Assembly (NCBI GenBank): GCA_963822555.1
Contig: CAWGHY010000002.1
Coordinates: 3,224,001-3,288,000 of the forward strand
Direction of reading: 5' to 3'
Length of the DNA stretch: 64,000 nucleotides
Origin: JAIQFF01 sp963822555
GTDB lineage: Bacteria > Acidobacteriota > Terriglobia > Terriglobales > Acidobacteriaceae
Shown: positions 54,759 to 62,524 of the stretch, in pieces
Layout of the letters: every line of letters starts with the position of its first letter
Position numbering within the stretch: position 1 is the stretch's first letter
Translations under genes and position numbers: made by a program
Notes under the pieces: generated by a model
Database searches by the model: none
Told to the model about the DNA's origin: nothing
The model's input: the letters and a program-made list of their open reading frames with translations, nothing else

Positions 54759-55796
54759 ATGTCTACCATCTGGGGCGCTTTAACGGTTGTACTTGCCGGA
54801 CTGGTGCAAGGCAGCGGCGTGTGGCCGATGAAGTTTTTGAAGAAATACAAGTTCGAGCACTGGTGGTTTCTGGCCATGCTGGTCGGACTGGTCATCGCTC
54901 CCTGGGTCATCACTCTGACCTTGTGCCCTCATTCCTGGCAGGCTTATCACGAGATTGAAACTTCCACTCTCGTGAAAGCTAACCTGTTTGCCTTGGCTTG
55001 GGGCGTCGCAAATATTCTTTGCGGGCTTTGTTTTGTCCGCATCGGCGTCGCGCTCACCGGCGGCATTCTGACCGGGCTCGGCGTCTCGGTAGGCGTCACG
55101 CTGCCCATGATCATCAAGGGTTCAGGTCTCTTCAGTGAAGCGCCCAACCTCGGCTCTCCTGCGGGAAAAGCGGTGTTGGTAGGCGTGGCGATCATGTTGG
55201 TGGGCGTTGTCCTGGCTGGGTTCGCCGGTTTCGGCCGGGACAGAATTCTCCGCAGCACAGATCAACCCCGCACCGGCAGCTTCGCCGGTGGCTTGATCAT
55301 GGTAGTAATCGCCGGCGCTCTCTCTGCCGGCATCAGCTTTGCGTTCGTGTACAGCCAGGGACCGATTGTCTCTGCCATGAAAGCCCACGGCGCCGGCGAC
55401 ATCCCGGCAAATTTTGCAGTCTGGGCCATCGGACTGATGGGCGGAGCGCTCATTAACGTCACCTACCCCGCTTATCTCATGACCAAAAACAAATCCTGGG
55501 GCGTGCTTTTGGATTCGTGGTGGGAGCTGGCACTGTCAGTGGCGATCGGAATCAATTTCATTATTGGCGTTTCGCTGATGGGAAAAGGCATGCTGCTCCT
55601 GGGACCGCTGGGGGCATCAATTGGATTTGGGATACAACAAGCCATGCAAATGCTCGGGGGGCAAACCGTAGGCTTCGCGAGCGGCGAGTGGCGCGGCATT
55701 ACCGGAACACCTCGCCATCAGATGTATTTCGCGATCGGGGTACTTATCGCCGCGGCGGTGGTGATGGCCTACGGCAATACGCTGACCAAAATCTAG
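54759..55796 (+). CDS. RhaT-like sugar-proton symporter (2)
   Basis: The start at ATG 54759 has AGAGGA upstream; the longer frame adds 28 unlikely residues. The 345-residue protein has about ten membrane segments with family blocks. These are GSGVWPMKFLKKYKFEHWWFL (about 20), ALAWGVANILCGLCFVRIGVALTGGILTGLGVSVG (about 82) and GEWRGITGTPR near the end. It resembles the L-rhamnose symporter RhaT and the carrier at 29997. It would import a product released by the upstream enzymes (inference). It is the last gene of its operon, convergent with the P450 gene 75 bp away. Confidence 0.86.
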   Translation: MSTIWGALTVVLAGLVQGSGVWPMKFLKKYKFEHWWFLAMLVGLVIAPWVITLTLCPHSWQAYHEIETSTLVKANLFALAWGVANILCGLCFVRIGVALTGGILTGLGVSVGVTLPMIIKGSGLFSEAPNLGSPAGKAVLVGVAIMLVGVVLAGFAGFGRDRILRSTDQPRTGSFAGGLIMVVIAGALSAGISFAFVYSQGPIVSAMKAHGAGDIPANFAVWAIGLMGGALINVTYPAYLMTKNKSWGVLLDSWWELALSVAIGINFIIGVSLMGKGMLLLGPLGASIGFGIQQAMQMLGGQTVGFASGEWRGITGTPRHQMYFAIGVLIAAAVVMAYGNTLTKI

Positions 55797-55871
55797 AAAC
55801 CGCCGCGGTGGATCACGCGTTTGGCGTCTTTGGAGGTTTCAATCTTATGCGGAGCACATCTTCACGTCGAT

Positions 55872-57104
55872 TTAGAGTTGAACCTGAAGACTTCTCAAGA
55901 CCCGGGAATTCCGTTTCGAAACATCCCAGTCAGGTTTGTCATCCACCAGACGCAGGTTCGGGAACCGCTTCATCGTACTCCCGACTGCGATGAACGCCTC
56001 GGTCCGGGAGAGCGCCGCACCGACGCAAAAATGAATTCCCTGGCCGAACGCGATGTGCTTATTTTTCTGGCGCTGAATATCAAACCTGTTGGGATCGGTA
56101 AAATACGCGGGATCCCGATTTGCCGAATTTAGCATCTGAAAGACGATCTCGCCTTTCTTCAGCTTCTTGCCCGCGAGTTCAGTATCGTCTTTCATCAACC
56201 GCGTCTGCCGGGAAACCGGGCTTTCGTAGCGCAGCGACTCCTCGATCGTCGACTCGAGCAATCCCGGATTGTCCCGCAACAGCCGATATTGGTCGGGATG
56301 GGCAAGAAGGGTGTAGATCGTGTTGGAGATGAGCGACAATGTGGTTTCGTGACCAGCGGTAAAAAGTGTGACGCAGGTATTAATCAGCTCAGCCTGCGAT
56401 AGCCTCTGGCCCTCTGATTCCGCCGCTACGAACTTACCCATCAAATCCCCGCGCGGCTGCCGGCGCCGCTCCTCGATCATGCCCTTGATATAAGCTCTTA
56501 TTTCCACCAGGGCATCTTGAGCGCGCGACAGGTCCTGCTCGCTGGGTTTGTTGACTCCCTGGAAGCGCAATATGTCGTCGGTCCATTTCCTGATCAAGTA
56601 CCGTTCCGCCGAAGGTACCCCTATGATTTCAGCGATGACGGCGACGGGCAAAGCGGCTGCCAGATCAGGAATGACATCCATATGGCCCCGCTGTTGCGCA
56701 GCGTCGAGAAGGCCATCGACCACTTCCTGGATGCGCGGACGCATTTTCTCCACGATGGTCACGGTGAATTCCCTGGTGACCAGCGCTCGCAACCGGGTAT
56801 GGTCTGGCGGATCGGAATGCAGCAGCCCCTTAGTCGCATAGTGGTCTTCGAACGGCTTGAAATTGACCCGTTTTTCCGGCGGTAGATACTCCACTGCTTT
56901 TCCCAAACGATTTTCATTCGAAAAATGCGAGGTCTGCTTGAAAGACACCAGGATGTCGTCGTATCGCGTCAGCAGCCATCCTCCGATTCCATCGCTCCAG
57001 TACACCGGCTCTTCCACGCGCAGACGATCAAGCACAGGGTAGGGGTTCGCCACGAACTCGGGCGACACCAGCAGTTCTTCAAGATTTGCATTCATCGTTG
57101 GCAT
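55872..57104 (-). CDS. Cytochrome P450 (soluble, CYP)
   Basis: The 410-residue protein lacks a signal peptide. Diagnostic P450 features are the I-helix AGHETT (about 250), the K-helix ExxR (ESLRYE, about 288) and the haem ligand in FGQGIHFCVGAAL (Cys about 360). It needs ferredoxin and a reductase as electron partners; none is encoded nearby. P450s that demethylate O-methyl sugars are known from algal glycan degraders (established, family-level). A role on a methylated or other modified sugar is possible here because operator 6 places it in the same regulon (inference). It is transcribed alone, convergent with the second RhaT-like gene. Confidence 0.92.
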   Translation of the reverse strand: MPTMNANLEELLVSPEFVANPYPVLDRLRVEEPVYWSDGIGGWLLTRYDDILVSFKQTSHFSNENRLGKAVEYLPPEKRVNFKPFEDHYATKGLLHSDPPDHTRLRALVTREFTVTIVEKMRPRIQEVVDGLLDAAQQRGHMDVIPDLAAALPVAVIAEIIGVPSAERYLIRKWTDDILRFQGVNKPSEQDLSRAQDALVEIRAYIKGMIEERRRQPRGDLMGKFVAAESEGQRLSQAELINTCVTLFTAGHETTLSLISNTIYTLLAHPDQYRLLRDNPGLLESTIEESLRYESPVSRQTRLMKDDTELAGKKLKKGEIVFQMLNSANRDPAYFTDPNRFDIQRQKNKHIAFGQGIHFCVGAALSRTEAFIAVGSTMKRFPNLRLVDDKPDWDVSKRNSRVLRSLQVQL

Positions 57105-57479
57105 GTCAGGATTTTAGAGTACTTCGGGTCAAATGAGGCGGGGGCGGGTATTCGGTCGTCTCTCGAAAATTCGATCGACGCCCAGCGCAACAGATTGTAA
57201 CCAACTACGAACTCTATTCACCCCGCCCATCTTCGCTTCTAGCAGGGATACTTGGACAGTGTCAAAGCATTTCAGCCTATTGAACAGAGAGTCGGTCTCT
57301 TCCTCTTTCCGCGGCGGGAGCGCTCCAATCCATATCATCCCCGTGGTCAGTGACTTCCAACCCCGAAACGGAATGTAAACTTGATAAGCAGGTAATCCCC
57401 AATTCCCGAATGTTGCGGACTCTGTCCGTATGGTTCTGGTAAAAACAAACTTCGGGGGAGCGTAACCGGAAAGATCGCC
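57105..57479. other. 375-bp intergenic region with operator 6
   Basis: This divergent region between the P450 gene and the 821-residue gene contains operator 6. The rest shows no gene; short ORFs here lack features. A GGAAAG site lies about 8 bp before the ATG at 57480. No operator copy is oriented toward the plus-strand gene. Confidence 0.55.
57236..57284 (-). promoter_or_regulatory. Operator 6 and promoter of the P450 gene
   Basis: TTCAGCCTATTGAA (plus) lies at 57271-57284 (the TTCAATAGGCTGAA form on minus). A 5-bp gap leads to TTGACA (57265-57260), with a -10 candidate TAGAAG after 18 bp (57241-57236). The P450 start is about 125 bp further on. Confidence 0.78.
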
Positions 57480-59945
57480 ATGGCGTTTCGGTGGGAGAGT
57501 TTGTGTTCGGCCTTGCTCTTGATGTTTGCGCCGGCGGGCGCGCCACCCGGCACGGTGGCGTTCGATCTGCCCGGACCGCAAGTCGAGGTGCGCGTAACTC
57601 GAGCAGGTAAGACATTGCCGATCGCCCAGATCCCGAACCTGCAGGCCGGAGATCGCGTCTGGGTTCATCCCAACATGCCGGAAGAGCAATCCGTGCGCTA
57701 CATCATGGTGGCGGCGTTTCTTCGTGGGGCCACCAATCCTCCGCCGCCAAACTGGTTCACTAAAGTCGAAACTTGGAACCGGCAGATACGCGAAGAGGGG
57801 TTTGTTCTTACCGTTCCTAAGGATGCCCAACAACTCCTGCTCTTTCTTGCGCCCGAAACCAGCGGAGATTTCAGCACTCTGCGCTCGGCTGTAGTGGGAA
57901 AGCCCGGAGCATTTGTGCGCGCCTCGCAGGATTTGAACCGGGCGAGTCTGGCGCGAGCGCGATTGGATGGCTACCTGAATGCCATTCGGGAAACTTCCGA
58001 CAACGATCCCGCCGTGCTGCATGATCGCTCCGTCCTATTGGCTCGCAGCCTGAACATCAAGCTGGATGAACAGTGCTTCGACAAACCCAGCGAACAACAG
58101 GCGCCTTGCCTGATGCAAAATACCGATCAACTGGTCATGGAGGACGGGCACGGTCAGTCGATGGTCTCTACGTTGACCTCGGGCGCGGGTTCGGATCTGA
58201 TCGGACAACTCAGCACGGCCCGCGTCGCGGGCGGCGGTGCTTACAGTCCCTACGTCGGCGCCTTCGTCGACCTGGCCCGCTTGCTCGAAGGCTTCCGTAC
58301 CGCAAGGTATCAATACATTCCTGCCCTTGCTCTTCCCCGGCGCGGGGAATTGAACTTGAAGCTTAATAACCCGCCGTCTTTCCAAAAGCCGATGTCGGTG
58401 CTGGTTTTCAGTTTGCCAGCCGTCGAACCCAGCGTATTCCCTCCGCTGCGCGCGGCGAATCCCTCGACCACATTCTGTCTGCAACAGCCTTCGCTGGTGC
58501 TGCCGGTTGAAGGTTCTCCGTTGGCGTATGTGACCGATCTCGTCCATGACCCGGTCTTGCGGATTAAAACCAAATCTGGCGCCAGCCTGGATTTGCCCAT
58601 TTCCCCGAATCCGGCGCGCGGCGGGTATGTTGTCGACACGCGCAAGCTGCGTGCCGATTCCCTGGATGCCGCCACGACCGGAACCATTCGAGCCAATTGG
58701 GGCTTTGCACCCTTCGACGGTCCCAGCTTTCAGTTACGCAACTCGCGCTCGACGGCTTGGGAAGTTGCTCCCGCCGACCAAACCGCCGTCATCGTCGGCC
58801 GCGATGACACGCTCCGCCTGCAATCCGACGACGCCACCTGCGTTCAGGCGATCACCATGAAGGACAGGGACGGCAGTGAAGTCAACATCGATTGGAAGAC
58901 CGTGAAGCCAGGCCGGCTGGCGGTTCAGTTGCCGCTCAAAGACAAGAATCCCGGGCCAATCACGCTTCTGGTACGGCAGTACGGATTGACCGATCCCGAC
59001 GTGATTCATCTCCAGGCCTATTCCGAAGCCGGCCATTTGGATGAATTCGAGATTCACGAAGGAGATCGCGAAGGCAAACTCAAAGGAACTCGTCTGGACG
59101 AAGTGGCCACGATCGACTTCGGTGGCGCACGTTTCAACCCTCTGAGTCTTTCGCGCGTCCATGACCGGGACGAATTGCGCGTTAGCGCTGCCGATCCCGG
59201 TTCAATCGCTGGTAAAGCCGGTGACACTGTGACCGCCCACATCACGCTCAAGGACGGACGAACTCTGAATCTGCCGACAGTGGTGGCTTTGCCCCGCCCA
59301 CAGGTGGCTTTGATCGGAAAGACTATCGATCCCGGTCCGAGTGGCGAAGCGATTCGTCTCGGCGGCGACGATCAACTGCCCGAGGATGGCAAACTCTCTT
59401 TCATTCTGAAGGCGGAGGTCCCGTCGACGTTTCCCCGCGACCAGCAGATTGAAGTCGAAACCGAAGATGGATCTTTCAAGGTGGTGCTGAGCCTGGACGA
59501 AGGCACTTTGGTTCTCGAAGATGCCCAGAATGTAATCGCGCAACTTGATCCGCACAGCCTGGGCCGTTCGGCGTTCGGCCCGCTGCGCTTCCGCGCCATC
59601 CAAGGTGACAGAAAGGGCGACTGGCAACGGCTTGCGACCCTGGTGCGCGTTCCTGCTATCGCCGGCATTCGTTGCCCTGCCGCCGCCAAACCATGCCTGC
59701 TCAGCGGCTCCAATCTTTTCCTGATCGACTCCGTCGCCTCGGATGAGGCTTTCTCCAACAGTGTTTCCGTTCCGCTGGGATTCGTCAGCTCAGAAATCAG
59801 TGTTCCTCATCCCGCCGGCACACAGCTCTATATAAAGTTGCGGGACAACCCTGCCGCGGTCGGCGTCCTGACTCCGCCTGTACTGGCTCGCACCGCAAAA
59901 GCGCCGGGCGAGCGGCGCCCGCTCACTGAACCGGGTTCAAACTGA
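57480..59945 (+). CDS. Large exported beta-rich protein of unknown function
   Basis: The 821-residue protein has a likely signal peptide (residues 1-25, ending near APAGAPPG). The mature protein is rich in short beta-strands with Ig-like or beta-sandwich character (for example ITLLVRQYGLTDPD, AGDTVTAHITLKDGRTL, TQLYIKLRDNP). A more helical stretch lies around 160-240. Isolated cysteines are scarce (KLDEQCFDKP, QQAPCLMQ, ATCVQAI). No catalytic motif or known family was recognised. Its neighbours (P450, esterase, galactonate-dehydratase-like enzyme) do not reveal a function. It may be a surface or adhesin-like scaffold (inference). Confidence 0.7.
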   Translation: MAFRWESLCSALLLMFAPAGAPPGTVAFDLPGPQVEVRVTRAGKTLPIAQIPNLQAGDRVWVHPNMPEEQSVRYIMVAAFLRGATNPPPPNWFTKVETWNRQIREEGFVLTVPKDAQQLLLFLAPETSGDFSTLRSAVVGKPGAFVRASQDLNRASLARARLDGYLNAIRETSDNDPAVLHDRSVLLARSLNIKLDEQCFDKPSEQQAPCLMQNTDQLVMEDGHGQSMVSTLTSGAGSDLIGQLSTARVAGGGAYSPYVGAFVDLARLLEGFRTARYQYIPALALPRRGELNLKLNNPPSFQKPMSVLVFSLPAVEPSVFPPLRAANPSTTFCLQQPSLVLPVEGSPLAYVTDLVHDPVLRIKTKSGASLDLPISPNPARGGYVVDTRKLRADSLDAATTGTIRANWGFAPFDGPSFQLRNSRSTAWEVAPADQTAVIVGRDDTLRLQSDDATCVQAITMKDRDGSEVNIDWKTVKPGRLAVQLPLKDKNPGPITLLVRQYGLTDPDVIHLQAYSEAGHLDEFEIHEGDREGKLKGTRLDEVATIDFGGARFNPLSLSRVHDRDELRVSAADPGSIAGKAGDTVTAHITLKDGRTLNLPTVVALPRPQVALIGKTIDPGPSGEAIRLGGDDQLPEDGKLSFILKAEVPSTFPRDQQIEVETEDGSFKVVLSLDEGTLVLEDAQNVIAQLDPHSLGRSAFGPLRFRAIQGDRKGDWQRLATLVRVPAIAGIRCPAAAKPCLLSGSNLFLIDSVASDEAFSNSVSVPLGFVSSEISVPHPAGTQLYIKLRDNPAAVGVLTPPVLARTAKAPGERRPLTEPGSN

Positions 59946-59951
59946 GCGCCA

Positions 59952-61049
59952 TCATTTCCCCAGGTAGGTCGCAAGAAATTGTTTCATCTTCACCATCGAC
60001 TGCTGCACCTCGGGCGTGCCGAAGACAATACCCTGAAATACGTGCGGCATGCCTTCATAGATGTCCAGCACTGCGACTCCACCCGCACTGTCGATAGCGC
60101 GATATTCCCGAACGAAGTTGCTGAGAAAAATTTCCTTGGTGCCGCCCTGAATCAGCGTCGGCGGAAAACCTTTTGAGTAGTCGCCGTACACGGGGGACAC
60201 ATAGGGATTCTTCTGATCTTTGGGGTCGGCATAAGCGTCCGCCGCCTTTTTAAGCAGAACTTTGTAGTCGAGAAGAGGGTCCGCTCTCTTCAAAGTGACG
60301 TAGGTGTCGCCCGTCTCGGTGATGTCGGCCCACGGCGACCACAGGACAAGAGCCCCGGGTATGCCCAATCCCCGGTCTCGCATTTTCAGGATTGCGCCGG
60401 CAGCCAATCCGCCTCCGGCAGAGTCGCCGAGAACTGCAATATTTTTCGGAGCGTAGCCTTGTGCTTCAACCGCACGCAGGACCGACACGACCTGATCGCT
60501 GATCTGGCCCCACTTCGCCTCCGGCGCCAGTGTGTAGCCGACGGAGATAATTCGCAGTCCGGTCTCACCCGAAACCCAGCCCCCGAGGCCAAAGTCGGGA
60601 CCGCCGGTGACGTACCCTCCTCCGTGAACGTAGACCAGAACCTTTCCGTTCTCCTTCCAGTTTTCGGAGGCTATCTCCACTACCGGCACGCCGCCTAAAT
60701 TTTCCTTCTTGCTGGTCGAAGGGTAACGCTTGATCACGTCGGACGTTCGCTTGGATACCTCTGGATCCTTCCCTATAGCCTTCAACTGCGGCGGAACGTA
60801 GTTGCGGATTTTCTTCCACCCCTCGATGTCATTCGGTCCCGGCAGCGGGAGGCCCTGCGGCCCGGTCATCATGCGAAGAACATGTTGAGCCTCGGGCGAT
60901 ACTGTATCCGGAACATAGGCCTCATACGAAGGATTAGTCCCTTTTGGAGTAGGCTTCCGGTGTGTCTGGGCTGGCAGAAAAGTAGCCAACCCGGTAAGCA
61001 AAACTAAACTGATCGTGGTCACGTTGTGCGCGATGGCTGTTCGATACAA
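59952..61049 (-). CDS. Exported HSL-type alpha/beta-hydrolase esterase
   Basis: The preferred start is TTG 61049 (MYRTAIAHNVTTISLVLLTGL), 9 bp after GAAGGG. The longer frame to 61097 would start at or before the predicted RNA start. The product is about 365 residues with a signal peptide. It shows the HSL-family oxyanion motif HGGGYVTGG (about 140), nucleophile elbow GDSAGGG (about 215), Asp in WSPWADITETGD and His in GMPHVFQG (about 340). Such enzymes hydrolyse small acyl esters. Operator 7 is just upstream, tying this esterase to the glycan regulon. Confidence 0.84.
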   Translation of the reverse strand: MYRTAIAHNVTTISLVLLTGLATFLPAQTHRKPTPKGTNPSYEAYVPDTVSPEAQHVLRMMTGPQGLPLPGPNDIEGWKKIRNYVPPQLKAIGKDPEVSKRTSDVIKRYPSTSKKENLGGVPVVEIASENWKENGKVLVYVHGGGYVTGGPDFGLGGWVSGETGLRIISVGYTLAPEAKWGQISDQVVSVLRAVEAQGYAPKNIAVLGDSAGGGLAAGAILKMRDRGLGIPGALVLWSPWADITETGDTYVTLKRADPLLDYKVLLKKAADAYADPKDQKNPYVSPVYGDYSKGFPPTLIQGGTKEIFLSNFVREYRAIDSAGGVAVLDIYEGMPHVFQGIVFGTPEVQQSMVKMKQFLATYLGK

Positions 61050-61103
61050 GTCTCTGTTCCCTTCTTTAAAAGCAAAACACGAATTTTGGATACGCAATGT
61101 CGG

Positions 61104-61150
61104 ATACTAGGGGGTGCAAAGTTAGTGTCAACCTATTTCAGCCTATTGAA
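61104..61150 (-). promoter_or_regulatory. Operator 7 and promoter of the HSL-type esterase
   Basis: TTCAATAGGCTGAA on minus (61150-61137) is followed after 5 bp by perfect TTGACA (61131-61126), with TAGTAT as a -10 candidate after 16 bp (61109-61104). This supports the internal TTG start at 61049. On plus no -35 lies at the matching distance toward the dehydratase gene at 61326. Confidence 0.8.
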
Positions 61151-61325
61151 CACCGCCTGACGGCTCGCGGGCTCAATGATATAACTCACCTTCGGTGGAC
61201 CCATCGGCCCGTGACATTCGTTCAGGTTCGCGATCCTTCCGGAAGCGGCAGCACGCGAGTCCAAGTAGTGAAAAGCTCAGAATCAGGAATAAGCAAACGG
61301 AAATTCACGCCAGGGGACGGAGCGA

Positions 61326-62492
61326 GTGAAGATAACCAAGCTTGAAACCTATACCGTCAGTGCGGGCTGGAAAAACTGGCTGTTTGTAAAGGTCTGTACT
61401 GACAGCGATGTTTACGGCATCAGTGAAGCCACCATTAACGGCTTCATCGCGACCACTGAAACCGCGGTCCACGAACTGGCTCATTTCGTGATCGGCAAGG
61501 ATCCCCGGCAGATCAACGCTATCGCCAACCACATCATCACCACGATTGCGGACGTAGGTCACATCCATCGCATGGTGATGGGCGCAATCGAAGTCGCCTG
61601 TTGGGACATTCTGGGGAAGACCCTTGGCGTTCCCATCTGGCAGCTGCTTGGCGGGAAACACCGAGATTCAATTCTGGCCTACGCCAACGGCTGGTATCGC
61701 ACCGAGCGCACGCCCCAGCATTTCGTCGACATCGCCAAGACGGTCGTAGCCAGAGGATTCAAGGCGGTTAAGCTGGATCCTTTTGGTCTCGCGAAGTGGT
61801 TCATCAGCAATGCCGACCTGAACCTGGCATTCGACATCCTGCACGCCCTACGGGAGACCTTCGGCCCGGATCTAAAGATTCTCATCGACGTGCATTCCCG
61901 TTTCGCGCCCAGCGAATCTGTGCGTATCGCAAAGAAGCTGGCTGAGCTCGACCTCTACTGGTGGGAGGAGCCGACTACCATCGAGCGCATCGAGCTGACC
62001 AACGAAATCGCCCTCCAGTCTCCGATACCCGTCGCAACCGGAGAGCAGTTCGACAAAGTGGGACACTTTGAAACCCTGGCTCGCGGAGGCTACGTCAGCA
62101 TCTACCAGCCGGAGCCGATGTCTCTCGGTGGCATCACCAACACCATCGCGGTCGCGAATATCGCCCAGGCCAATGGCGCCTGGATCGCTCCCCATCAGAG
62201 CGGTGGCCCAGTCGCAACGGCGGTGTGCCTGCAACTGGCGGCGGTCATTCCGAACTTTCTGATCCAGGAGCACTTCGATCCCTTCAACGAAGAATGGACC
62301 AAACAATTGGTCACATGGACTCCGAAAGTCGATCCTGAGACCGGACATCTTCCGATTCCCACCGCACCGGGCCTAGGGCTCGATCTCAACATGGATGTTG
62401 TGCGTGAACACCCTTACGATCCGAACGCTTATTTCGATACTTCCAAAAAAGGCTGGGAAAAACGGTTAGGGGCTGGCACTAAACGCAGTTAA
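61326..62492 (+). CDS. Enolase-superfamily sugar-acid dehydratase, galactonate-dehydratase-like
   Basis: The 388-residue protein starts at GTG (61326) with GGAG nearby. The capping domain (1-115) includes GAIEVACWDILGKTLGVPIWQLLGG. Barrel motifs are FKAVKLDPFG (KxD-type, about 142), DVHSRFAP (metal Asp plus His, about 188), WWEEP (about 215), ATGEQ (about 240) and the catalytic His in PHQSGGPV (about 291). This matches the galactonate/glucarate-type dehydratase group better than the dehydratase at 27546. The product would be a 2-keto-3-deoxy acid, feeding the kinase/aldolase branch (inference). It is co-directional with the GH36 gene after 32 bp. Confidence 0.86.
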   Translation: MKITKLETYTVSAGWKNWLFVKVCTDSDVYGISEATINGFIATTETAVHELAHFVIGKDPRQINAIANHIITTIADVGHIHRMVMGAIEVACWDILGKTLGVPIWQLLGGKHRDSILAYANGWYRTERTPQHFVDIAKTVVARGFKAVKLDPFGLAKWFISNADLNLAFDILHALRETFGPDLKILIDVHSRFAPSESVRIAKKLAELDLYWWEEPTTIERIELTNEIALQSPIPVATGEQFDKVGHFETLARGGYVSIYQPEPMSLGGITNTIAVANIAQANGAWIAPHQSGGPVATAVCLQLAAVIPNFLIQEHFDPFNEEWTKQLVTWTPKVDPETGHLPIPTAPGLGLDLNMDVVREHPYDPNAYFDTSKKGWEKRLGAGTKRS

Positions 62493-62524
62493 CCTGGCGA
62501 CACAAAAAACTCGGGAGCGACCAA

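Noticed and set aside
61137..61165. Operator 7 also driving the plus-strand dehydratase gene
   Set aside because: Five bases after the palindrome on plus the sequence is CCTGAC, not a -35 box, and the gene is about 175 bp away. Control of that gene is unproven.
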